Positions 1 to 11,764 of a stretch of DNA of 64,000 bases are shown here, in pieces. A program made the translations under genes and the position numbers. Position 1 is the first letter of the stretch. Each line of letters starts with the position of its first letter. Source of the DNA: Cavia porcellus (taxonomy: Eukaryota; Chordata; Mammalia; Rodentia; Caviidae); assembly GCF_034190915.1 (NCBI RefSeq), contig NW_026947544.1, positions 744,001 to 808,000 of the forward strand, in the 5' to 3' direction. The notes beneath the pieces are model-generated. The model was not told the origin of the DNA, did no database searches, and saw only the letters and a list, made by a program, of their open reading frames with translations.

Positions 1-745
1 AGGCACTGACACCAGAAAGCCTTTCGTATGAGTACACACACAGGCAGAGAGAGTCAGACAGATGCAACTCTACCTGCCAGGTCCCGCAACCCAAAGACAC
101 TTTCTTATGGGTTTATGCAGCACAAGCAGAGAGAGCCAGAAAAATGCATTTTGGCCTGCTGCACACTGCCATTATAAGGCCGTATCTTATGGGTACACAG
201 CATGAGCAAAGACAGCCAGACAGATCCACATCTGCCTGCTGGGGTCTGCCACCATAAAACCATTTCCTATGGAAACACAGTATAAGCAGTGATAGGCAGA
301 AAGATCTGGCTCTGCTAGACATGTCCCACTTCTGGAAAGCCCTTTCCTGCAGACCAGTTTGGGCAAAAAGACCCAGATTGATCTGCAACTGCCTGTCAGG
401 TACCTACTGCCAGTAGGAAGACATTTCCTGCTGGTGCACATTACAGGCATAGAAAGCAAGACAGATGCACCATTGCTTGCTGGGTGCTGTCACCAAAAGG
501 CCCCTTCCTGTTGTGACCAGTACATGTAGAGAGAACCAGCACATGCTTCTCAGTATGCAGGAAGCTGCCACTGGAAGGCTCCATCCTGCAGGTGGCCAGC
601 AAGAGGAGAGATACATAGACAAGCAAGCCTGTACACCTGTATGCCACCATTGGAAGTACTTGGTTCCTTTGGGCAGCACCACCCAATAGCAGAATCAGAA
701 AAATACATCCCTATATGTCTTCCACCATTGAGGGACTCCCAGTAT
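1..745. repeat. Degenerate ~80-bp tandem repeat array
   Basis: About nine diverged copies of a unit of roughly 80 bp can be followed. A recurring core (a 'tttcctatggg'-like motif, then acacag, gcaagagagccagac and agatgcaact-like blocks) returns near 20, 100, 181, 260, 340, 421, 500, 582 and 661. The array runs off the left edge of the window. It lies upstream of decayed L1 ORF1 sequence in the same orientation, so the likeliest reading is the monomeric 5' UTR (promoter repeats) of the old element L1-A. Antisense open frames across it are by-products of the repeat. An unrelated minisatellite remains possible. Confidence 0.7.
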
Positions 746-1480
746 AGACACACAGGCTGAGAGAAGCATCCATAACTCAACACAATTGTGATCATTAGGG
801 AATCCACAGTTTAGCTGCATGTGGGGAAGCATGATCCTTGACCTGCTGCTTCTCTGTAAATCTGGAATTAGTGGAACCCAAGTGGCTGTTGCATCCTCCT
901 ATACTGTGGAGCAGAGGCTAACGTGGGAAGTGCCTTGACCCTAGAACCAGCTTGTTGGGAGGAACCCAAGAGAATAACGCGATAAAGGAGCAAAAGGCAA
1001 TCTGAGACCTAAGTACACATGGAACAAGTCAGGGAAGGAGGCATGCAAGAAAATGGAAGTTACAGACCTGAAATATCTGAGAGGATAGCAACTGAAGCAA
1101 GGAAACAAATTCATGAGATTATTTTTTAAATTTCTTTTTAAATTCATGAGATTATAAAAGTAGTTAAATCAGAAATCATGTCTTATGTAAAAGAATTCAC
1201 AAACATACGATAAAAGTTGTTCAGCAGCTCTAAAGAAAGCATGGATAAAGAAAGAAGAGCATAGAAAAATGATGGAAAACTTGAATGAATACAGAAAGAA
1301 ATGAAAATGCATAAAACTGATTCAAAGAGAAATCCAGGAAATTCAATTTCAATTAAATGATATCAAAACCACATTAAGGAGATTGAAGGTAGACTTTCAA
1401 ACCTTGAAGATAGGGTTGCAGCTAGTGATTATGAAAGGAAAGACCTCATAAAAATAACATGACATAAGAAATAACAAATA
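746..1480 (+). mobile_element. Old L1-A, 5' part: 5' UTR remnant and ORF1 coiled-coil region
   Basis: Decayed L1. From about 1360 to 1460 the sequence parallels the ORF1 of the young copies (the coding for a [20 protein letters not shown] stretch), with many substitutions and stop codons. The segment upstream to about 900 looks like the end of a 5' UTR and the first part of ORF1. A 12-bp block (aaattcatgaga) is duplicated at about 1107 and 1140. The element is interrupted at 1480 by L1-1 and resumes at 9062, so it is older than that insertion. Confidence 0.75.
1466..1480. repeat. Left target-site duplication of L1-1
   Basis: The 15 bases aagaaataacaaata occur here and again at 9047-9061, directly after the 3' A-rich end of L1-1. 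The bases just upstream (cat|aagaaa) resemble the TT/AAAA-type L1 endonuclease site. Confidence 0.93.
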
Positions 1481-2608
1481 AGCGCGCCTGGCCACAGGTC
1501 TGCAGAGGAGGAGCTGGGCAGATCTGGGGTGCCCTCACTGGCCTCTCTGCGTGTCTGGAGGACTCTGGATTTCTGCGCCCAGACTGCTGGAGTTCCCTCA
1601 GGCTTCCAGGTGCAGTGAAGGAGAGAGGTGGGTTTAAGGCTTCCACATCAGCCTCCCCATTCCCGGCTTCATTTGGAGACCTGCTGAGCTCCTGATAGGT
1701 GGGCTGGCCCACACTACCAGCCTAGCCCAGCCTGTTTAGCTGCCACGCCTGGCCATAGGTCTGCAGAGGAGGAGCTGGGCAGATCTGGGGTGCCCTCACT
1801 GGCCTCTCTGCGTGTCTGGAGGACTCTGGATTTCTGCGCCCAGACTGCTGGAGTTCCCTCAGGCTTCCAGGTGCAGTGAAGGAGAGAGGTGGGTTTAAGG
1901 CTTCCACATCAGCCTCCCCATTCCCGGCTTCATTTGGAGACCTGCTGAGCTCCCAATAGGTGGGCTGGCCCACACTACCAGCCTAGCCCAGCCTGTTTAG
2001 CTGCCGCGCCTGGCCACAGGTCTGCAGAGGAGGAGCTGGGCAGATCTGGGGTGCACTCACTGGCCTCTCTGCGTGTCTGGAGGACTCTGGATTTCTGCGC
2101 CCAGACTGCTGGAGTTCCCTCAGGCTTCCAGGTGCAGTGAAGGAGAGAGGTGGGTTTAAGGCTTCCACATCAGCCTCCCCATTCCCGGCTTCATTTGGAG
2201 ACCTGCTGAGCTCCCAATAGGTGGGCTGGCCCACACTACCAGCCTAGCCCAGCCTGTTTAGCTGCCGCGCCTGGCCACAGGTCTGCAGAGGAGGAGCTGG
2301 GCAGATCTGGGGTGCACTCACTGGCCTCTCTGCATGTCTGGAGGACTCTGGATTTCTGCGCCCAGACTGCTGGAGTTCCCTCAGGCTTCCAGGTGCAGTG
2401 AAGGAGAGAGGTGGGTTTAAGGCTTCCACATCAGCCTCCCCATTCCCGGCTTCATTTGGAGACCTGCTGAGCTCCTGATAGGTGGGCTGGCCCACACTAC
2501 CAGCCTAGCCCAGCCTGTTTAGCTGCCGCGCCTGGCCACAGGTCTGCAGAGGAGGAGCTGGGCAGATCTGGGGTGCCCTCACTGGCCTCTCTGCATGTCT
2601 GGAGGACT
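1481..2608 (+). promoter_or_regulatory. L1-1 5' UTR monomers (261-bp tandem units)
   Basis: Four units of exactly 261 bp plus a partial fifth; the cgcctggcca landmark recurs at 1485, 1746, 2007, 2268 and 2529. The first unit starts four bases upstream of that landmark, and the fifth diverges from the monomer at about 2609. In mouse L1, comparable monomers carry the RNA polymerase II promoter and their number affects transcription; that role is inferred here. Units differ from each other at only a few positions. Confidence 0.92.
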
Positions 2609-2921
2609 GTGGATATCTCTGCAACCAGGGAGGGTCCACAGGTTCCTGAAGCACTGCGGCCTGTGGTGAGTACCCTAACCCGGCTGCGATTGAAGAACTG
2701 TGGAGCTTCCAAGGGGCAGGTGGGCGCACAGTGTCCCTGAGGCCCAGCTTGTCTGGAACTATGGAGTTCTGAGCAGGCAGAGGAGGGCCACTGGTTCTGT
2801 AGGCCTAATGGCTTGGAGTAGCGCGGCGCCAGAGTCCCAGTAGCTCCAAACATAGAAGGGGATTTTCAACAGATCCTGAGGAAGCTTTCAAGTAACACTT
2901 GAAACACAGAAATATAGGAAA
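2609..2921 (+). promoter_or_regulatory. L1-1 non-monomeric 5' UTR
   Basis: A unique leader between the last partial monomer and the ORF1 ATG, nearly identical to 58046-58358 in L1-3. It carries on the opposite strand an open frame of 118 codons (2497-2853) that runs into the last monomer. Confidence 0.8.
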
Positions 2922-3974
2922 ATGACAAAACGAAAGACCAAATTACAACCTCAAACCTCCAGCCCATCTCAAGAAACCCTAGGAGCGATGTATATAGAAG
3001 AAAATATATCCCATCCACCTCATATATTGGACACAATAGCCACTGAAATTGACAAGCAACTCCAGGAAGCTTTAAAGAAATTCAAACTCGAAATAATCTC
3101 CCAGATAAAAGAAGAAATGATAAAAGAAATGAAAGAGATTCTAAATATATCTAAAGAAAACACAGATAAAAAATTGGAGGAACTAAACAAAAAGATAGAA
3201 TCCCTAGACAAGCAGTATAAGAAACAAACAGAATACATAATGCAGATGCACAGAGATATACAGGAAATAAAAAACTCCACTGAAAGTTGTAAAAACCGCC
3301 TTAATGAAAGTGAAGATAGAATTTCAGACCTTGAAGACAGGATTGCAGCTAGTGAACAGGAAAGGAAAGATCTTTTGAAAATAACAAGGAACCAGGAAAC
3401 AACAATTCAACAACTGCAAGACGATGCAAAGAAGAATAACATAAGAATGATAGGGATTAATGAAAGAGAGGGAGACAACATGAAGGATGTCAGGAGGATA
3501 TTTAGAGAAGTAATAGCTGAAAATTTCCCAAGCATGAGATCAGAAACTGACATTAGGATCAGTGAAGCATATAGAACTCCAAACAGTCATAACCAAAATA
3601 AAACTACACCCAGACATATAATAGTCACCATCCCAGAAATCCAACACAAGAATAGATTATTAAAAGCTGTCAGAGAGAAAAGACAAATCACTTATAAAGG
3701 AAAACCTATCAGAATCACAGCAGACTTCTCAGCACAAACGATAAAGTCAAGAAGAGCATGGAGTGAAGTATTCCAGATCCTAAAGCAAAATGATCTCCAA
3801 CCAAGACTGATATATCCTGCAAAACTATCATTCAAAATAGATGGTGCAATACGATACTTCCATGACAAAGAACAGCTGAAGAACTTCATGAACACCAAAC
3901 CAACCCTGCAAAAAATATTGAAAGACAGTTTAGATACACAAAGGAAAAAACCACTAAGCAAAGCAAATAATTAA
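2922..3974 (+). CDS. L1-1 ORF1p, RNA-binding chaperone (intact)
   Basis: Intact 350-aa LINE-1 ORF1 protein. It coats L1 RNA as a trimeric ribonucleoprotein and acts as a nucleic-acid chaperone in retrotransposition. Reading along the protein: a basic N-terminus (MTKRKTK), a long heptad-rich coiled coil at about residues 40-170, an RRM-type domain from about 172 ([10 protein letters not shown]) to 255, and the C-terminal domain ([17 protein letters not shown], about 254-335), all in the usual order for mammalian L1 ORF1. The start is the first ATG after the leader and gives the same length as in L1-3. Residue differences from L1-3 are 22 (A/V), 35 (L/S), 97 (K/E) and 292 (L/F). ORF2 follows after 19 nt. 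Confidence 0.95.
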   Translation: MTKRKTKLQPQTSSPSQETLGAMYIEENISHPPHILDTIATEIDKQLQEALKKFKLEIISQIKEEMIKEMKEILNISKENTDKKLEELNKKIESLDKQYKKQTEYIMQMHRDIQEIKNSTESCKNRLNESEDRISDLEDRIAASEQERKDLLKITRNQETTIQQLQDDAKKNNIRMIGINEREGDNMKDVRRIFREVIAENFPSMRSETDIRISEAYRTPNSHNQNKTTPRHIIVTIPEIQHKNRLLKAVREKRQITYKGKPIRITADFSAQTIKSRRAWSEVFQILKQNDLQPRLIYPAKLSFKIDGAIRYFHDKEQLKNFMNTKPTLQKILKDSLDTQRKKPLSKANN

Positions 3975-3993
3975 ACAGAACCGAAAGATAAAG

Positions 3994-6900
3994 ATGCAAC
4001 AGCAGAGAGATGACATTCCTACAATTAACCAGCATTTAACAGTAATAACCATTAATGTAAATGGTCTCAATGCACCAATCAAAAGAAACAGACTAGCAGA
4101 ATGGATCAAGAAACAAAATCCAACCATATGCTGTTTACAGGAAACCCATCTAACCCAGAAAGATACTCACAGACTGAAAGTCAAAGGATGGAAAACAATT
4201 CTTCATGCAGCAGGAATCCAAAAAAAGGCAGGAGTAGCCATTCTGTTTGCAGACAATGTGAACTTTGAACCAACAATGACCATAAAGGACAAAGAAGGTC
4301 ACTACATACTCGTAAGGGGAAAACTCCAAGAGGAAGAGATAACTATCTTAAATATATACGCACCAAACTCCAGAGCACCCAGTTATATAAAACAATTATT
4401 AACAGAAATGAAAACTCAAATTATCAGTAACACAATTGTAACAGGAGACCTTAATACACCACTGACACCAAGGGACAGATCAACCAGACAGAAAATGAGC
4501 AAAGAAATAACAGAACTGAATCACTCCTGTGAAGAAATGGGTTTGATAGACATATACAGAATGTTCCACCCAACAACATCAGAATACACATTCTTCTCAG
4601 CAGTACATGGATCATTTTCTAAAATAGACCATATATTAGCTCACAGAACATATTTAAGCAAATGCAAAAGAGTTGAAATCATCCCTTGCATATTATCAGA
4701 TCATAGCGCTCTGAAATTAGAAATTAATGACAAAGGATACTGCAAAAATTCCGCAAACACATGGAAACTAAATAACACACTCTTGAGTAATCAGTGGGTC
4801 ACAGAAGAAATTAAAGAAGAAATTAAACAATACCTAAAAGAAAATGAAAATGCAGATACAACTTACCGGAATCTGTGGGATGCAATGAAAGCCGTTCTGA
4901 GAGGAAAATTTATTGCACTGAGTTCCCACATCAGGAAAACAGAACGAATACAAGTAAATAACTTGATGCTACACCTCAAACAGCTAGAAAAAGAAGAGCA
5001 AGTCAAGCCCAAAGCCAAAAGAAGAGAGGAAATTATAAGAATCAGAGCAGAAATCAATGCAATAGAGACTAAGAAAACAATCCAAAGAATCAATGATACA
5101 AAGAGTTGGTTCTTTGAAAGAATAAATAAAATCGATAAGCCCCTAGCCAACCTTATTAAAAAAAGGAAAGAAAAAGCTCAAATTCATGCAATAAGAAATG
5201 AAAAAGGAGAAATCACTACAGACCCAATAGAAATACAGAGGATCATCAACACCTATTTCGAAAACCTCTACTCTCAAAAGTTTGATAACACAGAAGAAAT
5301 AGACAGATTCTTAGAAGCATATGAAGTACCAAAGCTAGATCAAGAGGATATAAAACTGTTGAATAACCCAATCTCTGCTAATGAAATTGAGAATGTAATT
5401 GGGTCCTTGCCCACCAAGAAGAGCCCATGCCCAGATGGATTCACTGCAGAATTCTACAAGAAATATAAAGAAGACCTATTGCCGACACTCCTCAAACTAT
5501 TCAATGAAATTGAAAGGGAAGCAATCCTTCCTAAGTCACTCCTGGAAGCAAATATTACTCTAGTACCAAAACCTGAGAAAGACCCAAGTATAAAAGAGAA
5601 CTATAGACCGATCTCCCTAATGAACACAGATGCAAAAATCCTCAATAAAATATTGGCAAATAGGATCCAGCAAATCATCAAGAAGATTATACACCATGAC
5701 CAGGTGGGATTCATCCCAGGAATGCAAGGATGGTTCAACATACGCAAATCAATAAATGTAATCCACCATATCAATAAAGCCAAAAATAAGAATCACATGA
5801 TCATCTCTATAGATGCAGAAAAAGCCTTCGATGAGGTCCAACACTTATTCATGATAAGAACTTTACAGAAAATTGGAATAAATGGTCTTTACCTCAATAT
5901 AATAAAGGCCATTTATGACAAACCAACAGCCAGCATCACACTAAATGGCCAAAAATTGAAAGCCTTTACTTTAAAATCGGGTACAAGACAAGGATGTCCT
6001 TTATCACCACTCCTATTTAATATAGTACTGGAAGTACTAGCCAGAGCAATTAGGCAAGAAAGAGAAATAAAAGGGGTAAAGATAGGAAAACAAGAAGTTA
6101 AATTATCATTGTTTGCAGATGACATGATACTCTACATAGAAGACCCCCTAAACTCCATTGAAATACTCTTAGATACAATAAATAAATTCAGTAATGTGGC
6201 TGGATATAAAATCAATACTCAGAAATCAATAGCATTCCTATACACGAACAACAAAATTACAGAGAGGGCAATAAGAGACTATTCACATTAGCAAGCAAAA
6301 AAATGAAATATTTAGGAATTACTCTTACGAAAGAAGTGAAAGACTTATACAGTGAAAATTATAATACACTGAAAAAGGAAATTGAAGATGATCTCAGAAA
6401 ATGGAAAGACATCCCTTGCTCATGGATAGGAAGAACAAACATTGTGAAAATGGCCATTCTCCCAAAACTGTTATACAGATTCAATGCAATCCCAATAGAA
6501 ATACCATCAACATACCTTATAGATCTAGAGAAATCACTCCTAAATTTCATCTGGAACCAGAAGAGACCTAGAATCGCAAAGGCAATTCTAAGCAGCAAAG
6601 ACAAAGCAGGAGGCATCACAATCCCTGACTTGAAGTTATACTACAAAGCAACAGTAGTAAAATCAACATGGTATTGGAATCAAAACAGAGCTGAAGATCA
6701 GTGGAATAGATTAGAAGATACAACCACAACTACGAACACACTCAACCACCTTATTTTTGATAAAGGAGCCAAGCAGGTTCACTGGAAGAACGACAGTCTC
6801 TTTAATAAATGGTGCTGGAAAAATTGGCTCTCCATTTGCTGAAAACTAAAGCTAGACCCATGTCTATCACCATGTACTAAATTAAAATGTAAATGGGTCA

Positions 6901-7823
6901 AAGATCTGAATATTAAAACAGAAACACTAAATCTATTGGAAGACAAAATAGGTAGAAACCTTGGAGACATAGGAGTAGGTAAAGAATTCATGAGCAGGAC
7001 TCAAACCGCACGGGAAATACTTCCCAGAATCAATAACTGGGACCACTTCTTATTAAAAAGTTTCTGCATGTCAAAAGAAATCTCCAGCATAGTGAAAAGA
7101 AAACCCACAAACTGGGAAAAGATTTTAGTGAACTCTCTCTCAGACAAGGGCCTCTTGTCTAAAACATACAAAGAATTAAAGAAACTCAGACCTCCGAAAT
7201 TCAAAGATCCAATCCAAAAATGGGCATCTGAGATGAATATGCAATTCTCAGATGAAGAAATGCAAATGGCAAATAAATACATGAAAAAATGCTCATCATC
7301 ATTGGTCATTAGAGAAATGCAAATTAAAACCACACTGAGATACCATCTCACTCCTGAAAGAATGGCCAGGATCAAGAAAACCGACAACAAATGCTGGAGA
7401 GGCTGTGGGGAAAAAGGAACTCTCCTGCACTGCTGGTGGGAGTGTAGACTGGTACAGCCTTTGTGGAGATCTGTCTGGAGATTTCTCAAAAAGTTGGGAC
7501 TGGAAATCCCATTTATTCCAGCTATTCCACTTCTAGGCATATTCCCAGAAGAACTGAAAGCATCATACCACAGTGATATATGTGCACCTATGTTTATAGC
7601 AGCACAATTTGTAATCGCCAGATCTTGGAAACAACCCAAGTGCCCATCAACTGAGGAATGGATAAAAAAGTTGTGGTATTTCTATACAATGGAGTATTAT
7701 TCAGCTATAAAGAAGGATCACATTGAGATATTTATCAATAAATGGGCACAGCTTGAGACCATACTCATAAGTGAAATAAATCAATCTCGCATGTGTGAAT
7801 ACCGAATAGTTTCCCTAATGTAA
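3994..7823 (+). pseudogene. L1-1 ORF2p, endonuclease/reverse transcriptase, broken
   Basis: LINE-1 ORF2, which nicks target DNA and reverse-transcribes L1 RNA at the nick. The apurinic-type endonuclease domain is complete, with N21, E50 (QETH), D152 (GDLN) and D236-H237 (SDH). The reverse transcriptase domain reaches FADD at codons 707-710 (6112-6123). The frame is lost about 50 codons later by a 7-nt deletion near 6276 relative to L1-3, and translation stops at 6291. The original frame resumes at 6303 and is broken again by an in-frame TGA at 6840-6842 (CGA in L1-2 and L1-3), then stays open to 7823, including the C-terminal Cys-rich motif (CWRGCG...HCWWEC). The conserved GPDG motif reads CPDG here. 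The open 765-codon part could still encode endonuclease plus partial RT. Confidence 0.95.
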
Positions 7824-9046
7824 GTAATGATTCAAATATATAAAAATATGTGGTAATCATGATTCCCCATTAGGTGGCCTTGAAGCCTTATAAAGTTTTC
7901 ACTCATTAATTAGAAAGGCTTTATTCTGGGCTTCTTGATATGAAAATATTTGAAGCTAGAGTATATGAAGTTTTACCCAAATATTTCAAGGAAAAAGACA
8001 CTATGGTAACTACTATTAAGTCAGGTTATAAGGTGGTGAAGTATTAGGTTATTGAAACAGTCATGCTGTGACCTCTATTGTTATATTGTTATGTCCTGTT
8101 TTATCTCAATCTCCCCCTTATTGTTTCAAAAAAAATTATTTAGTCATTTCTTATGTTTGTCTTAATTAAAGAAAAATTCAAAAAAATTAGGATATATAAA
8201 TAGTAACTCTTTTCGATTTCCTATTAACTTGTTTTGAAGTCCTGTAGTACTCCCACGGTCTTGTTTTGACTGATTAGACTCTGTTCCATTCTATATGATA
8301 GTATCAAGTTTGAAGACATAGGCAACTACTTTGAAGACAATAAGATTCACTAAGATACCCATTCTGGTTTGACTATTGTCTTCTTTGGAAGTCCTGTAAT
8401 GTTTACAATGCCTAAGTTTTATTGGTCTTGTTCTCTACTGTTTTGTTCACCTTTATAATATCTAATAAGATAGACAATTCTTTTTAAGGAAACAAGGGAC
8501 AACGTTGATAACCATTGTTGATAAACTTGTACTCTGTTCTACACCATGTGCTACGTCTATCCTTGGTATTGACTGACAGCTTTGTTTTGCCATATTTGAC
8601 TGTATTCTTCCCCCCCCCCCAAAGAAAGTAATAAGCACTAAGGAGTAATAAAATCCAAGATGTGTAAATTTTGTTGTAAAAAAGAGAGGGAAAAAAAAAA
8701 GAAAAGGAGCTCTAACGGATATAAGCAAGTGTGTTTGGGGGTGTAAAATAGCTGACTTTATCAATGTTTTTGGAACATTGAACACAGCTGTTTGCAGTCT
8801 CCCTGTTTGAATGTCCACCTTGTGTTCTTTGATACTGTGATCTGAGGAACTATTTTCAAGAAAATAGTGTGTAATCTACTAGCAGGTAATTTCTTACTGT
8901 TATGGTTTTTTGTTTTGTTTTGTTTTGTTTTGTTTTGTTTTGTTTTGTTTTGTAGTTCTGTATTGCGTGTACCCTTACGCCGCTTTGGTTTGTTTTGTGT
9001 TTTTCTCTTTTTCCTCTTAAATAAAAAAAAAAAAATCTGAAAAAAA
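7824..9046 (+). other. L1-1 3' UTR, poly(A) signal and A-rich tail
   Basis: A noncoding tail of 1.2 kb. It holds repeated modules (a tttgaagacaataag...ttgaagtcctgtaatg pattern), a C10 run near 8610, a pure (TTTTG)n tract at 8905-8952 (about nine units), AATAAA at 9019-9024 and an interrupted A-rich tail ending at the TSD. The (TTTTG)n tract has only about three units in L1-2. Confidence 0.88.
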
Positions 9047-9061
9047 AAGAAATAACAAATA
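9047..9061. repeat. Right target-site duplication of L1-1
   Basis: Perfect second copy of aagaaataacaaata, matching 1466-1480. It marks the 3' boundary of the insertion, after which L1-A sequence continues. Confidence 0.93.
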
Positions 9062-10885
9062 AATGGCTACAAGATGACAGAAAGAAGCACAATTTCAGAG
9101 TGACAGGTGCTGGTAAAGAGGCAGTGATCAACACGAAGGAAATTAAATGGCTATTTTCAGAGTAATAGAAGAAAACTTCCCAAACATGAGAAATGGATCT
9201 TGCCTGCAGATAAGTGAGGCATATAGGACTCCAACTAGCTATAATCAAAGCAGATCTACACCCAGACATATAATAATCAAGAACCCAGAGCTTCAGCACA
9301 AGAATAGAGTATAAACAATGTTACAGAAAAGAAGCAAATCATCTAAAAAGGAAACCCAATCAGAATCACATCATCTAAAAAGGAAACCCAGTCAGAATCA
9401 CATCAGACTTATAAACAGGAACCATTAATCAAGGAGAGTTTGTAATGAAGTGTTTCAAATGCTGAAAGAAAACAACTTCCAATCCAGATTAATCTACCCT
9501 GCACTGTCTTTCAAAATTGATGGAAAAATAAGATAATTCCACAATAAAGCACAACTGAAGGAATTCATGAGTACAAACCCAATCCTACAGAGAGTGCTAA
9601 AAGATATTGTAGACAGAGATAAAGATGATCATGGTTGCAGGAAGAGCAGCAAATGAAGACCACCTAATAAAACAGGAAATTAATGAAGGGGAAAGTGGAG
9701 AATGGTAGAGACAAAATAATGCATGCTGGTTGTAATCATTAATGCAGATGGCCTCAGGTCAGCAATAAAAAGAATCACAGCAAGAGAGCATCAAGCAACA
9801 AGATTCATCAAAAGGATGTACACAAGAATCACATTTTAAGGAAATTTATAAACTGAAAATCAAGGGAGAGAAAACAATTGTTCCAAGTGACAGTACACCA
9901 GAAAAATAAAAGGAAGATCAACTTGCCTATTGGCCACAGAATGTATAAGAAAGATACGGCATTTCCATGCAGTGAAAAATTACCCAGATATAAAGTAGAA
10001 TGATCCCAAGGCTTCTGTTGGTAAATCTACACAAACTGAAATCATATTCATGGGTGAAATAGTTTGAACTCATATGCATGAATCTCAGCATAAGAAAAAG
10101 AATCAGTTAATAGAATCCAAAAGCCATAAAGTTTATAAGAGTAAAAGGAGAGGAAACACCTGGGAGGGAAAGGTGGTAACTATTGTTAATTTCTCATTGT
10201 CTTCTCTTGAACTCTAGTATTGTATTCATAATTTGTTATGTTTGATTTTGTTCGGTATTGTTTTGTTATATTTTATTCTGTCTGGTGATAGGGGCAGCTA
10301 TTTTGAATGTAATGACACATAGTATAATAATCTTGGTTTCCTATTCTATTGCTTTGAAGTTTTATAATTCTTTCCTTTATTTGTTTAATTGACTGTTTTG
10401 TTTTGTTTGACTTTATCTTTTTGTGATGGTGTGAACAACTATTTTGAAGAAAACAGTCTAGTAGCCATTGCTAATTTCCTGTTATCTTGCTTTGAAATCT
10501 ACCATGCTTTTGATACTTTGCTTGGATCAGTTTTATTCTGTTGTGTTTTAGTTAATTTTATTATGTGTGATGGTATGAAAGTTTTATTATGAAGATGAGC
10601 TATTATAGTAGATATTGTTCATATCTTGTTATCTGGTTTAGAAGTCTTGTAATGCTTTCAATCTTTAGAATGGCTTGATATGATCTCATTATGTTGGCTA
10701 TTATTGTGTGTGAATGTATGGTTAACATTTTGAAGAAAATAAGAGACATTATGGTAAAAACTGTTAAACTCTTGTTGTCTTTTCTGTAGAGCTCTCTTGC
10801 TTGAAGTGTTCTGTTCTGATTTTCTTTGTCCTGTTTTGTTTACTTTTGTATTAATCTCTTTAAAATTAAAAACAAAATAGCATAC
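9062..10885 (+). mobile_element. Old L1-A, 3' part: ORF1 end, ORF2 start, 3' UTR
   Basis: Continuation of L1-A after L1-1. 9140-9655 parallels the RRM and C-terminal part of ORF1 (coding for SEAYRTP-, PRHIIVT- and [12 protein letters not shown] stretches), with stops and a ~30-bp tandem duplication near 9330-9400. 9690-9960 parallels the ORF2 endonuclease start. Nearly all of ORF2 is then absent, and from about 10180 the sequence is L1 3' UTR made of ~140-bp modules starting at 10287, 10425, 10569 and 10711, ending in an A-rich stretch near 10880. Either a large internal deletion or two adjacent fragments would explain this. Confidence 0.75.
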
Positions 10886-11194
10886 ATTACAAATTATGGA
10901 TGTGAGAGAAATGATCAAACATTCAAACACTGGAAGCACAACAGGTTTCTTTTGATGAGCAGAGACTATTAGTAAAATAATATCTGTGCATACATGTGTT
11001 TATAAGTTACACACATATGCATATGGTAACACACCACAAACACACACACACACAGTGTGTTTTCTTCTATTTTTCTTCTTGCGGCTGTCCCAGTAGATTT
11101 TCCTTTTGAATAGTTTATGTCACTTTCACTTTTACAATATCTATTGTATATTTCACAATATCTATTGTATATTTTGGATCTCATTTTATCTCTT
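10886..11194. other. No gene seen; short CA run and 22-bp duplication
   Basis: AT-rich DNA. A short (CA)n run lies at 11037-11056, and a 22-bp block (caatatctattgtatattt) is duplicated at 11136-11178. No coding or RNA gene is supported. Confidence 0.5.
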
Positions 11195-11300
11195 TTTTTT
11201 AATATGGGAAGGCCATACAATTTTACACATGTAAGTGTGATATATTTCACTTATGAGTAGTCTCAAGTGGCATTTATTTACCTATAGAAGCTCCATATCA
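11195..11300 (-). mobile_element. L1 fragment, ORF2 3' end
   Basis: The reverse complement matches the last codons of L1 ORF2 in the young copies (the stretch with gagactactcataagtga and the following cacttacatgtg). It is a short, old, minus-strand scrap. Confidence 0.6.
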
Positions 11301-11399
11301 TCAAGCTTTCTATCTTTGAGTAATACAGTTTTGAATCAAAATGTTGTACCTTTATTTTCCCCATAGTTATATCTTCTAAACAAAGAAAATAATATATTC

Positions 11400-11605
11400 T
11401 TGAACAATCAATGGAATATAAAAGCAATCAGGGATGAACATTTAAAGGTGAAAAAATATGGCACAGAATATATCAGAATGTCTGGGACACAGCAAAAGCA
11501 ATTTGAGAGAAAAAATCATAGCTATAGGTCCCCACAATAGAAAATGACATAATGATACATGCTAAGGTTCTAGGGAAGCAAGAACAATCTAAGCTGCTTT
11601 TCAGT
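11400..11605 (+). mobile_element. L1 fragment, ORF2 linker region
   Basis: Parallels young L1 ORF2 around codons 265-320: the bases from tcagaatgtctgggacacagc to atagctatagg correspond to the [19 protein letters not shown] coding region. Heavily diverged. It begins close to the same ORF2 point as L1-B and L1-D. Confidence 0.65.
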
Positions 11606-11764
11606 GAGTATTTTTTAAAGAAGTAACATGAAGTCACCAGTAAAATAAGAAATCTTATTGTTCAAGTAAAAGATAGTTATATTTAGTACATCTCAACCAA
11701 TTTTATGTTTGTTTTTATAATCTTGTAAAACCTAGTACGTCTTAGGTAAACCATTTGTAATTAT

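Larger units (their letters stand above)
1481..9046 (+). mobile_element. L1-1: young full-length LINE-1
   Basis: A complete 7566-bp LINE-1: 261-bp monomer 5' UTR, ORF1, a 19-nt spacer, ORF2, then a 1.2-kb 3' UTR ending in AATAAA and an A-rich tail. It is flanked by a perfect 15-bp TSD and is inserted in the ORF1 of the older L1-A. It is nearly identical to L1-3 (four differences in 350 ORF1 residues) and to L1-2. ORF1 is intact; ORF2 is broken by a 7-nt deletion and a nonsense codon, so this copy cannot move by itself. Confidence 0.97.

Noticed and set aside
465..689. Short overlapping open frames on both strands in the first 800 bases
   Set aside because: They run through degenerate 80-bp repeats and shift with each unit; no domain or conserved frame.
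1481..2608. Regular repeat spacing that could suggest a CRISPR or satellite array
   Set aside because: The 261-bp units are contiguous without spacers, lie directly upstream of L1 ORF1 and recur at the start of L1-3, so they are L1 promoter monomers.
7001..7639. Long antisense frame (212 codons) opposite L1 ORF2, repeated at 53801-54439 and 62487-63083
   Set aside because: It mirrors the same conserved ORF2 coding sequence in three nearly identical copies; its preservation follows from the copies being young and gives no evidence of a gene.
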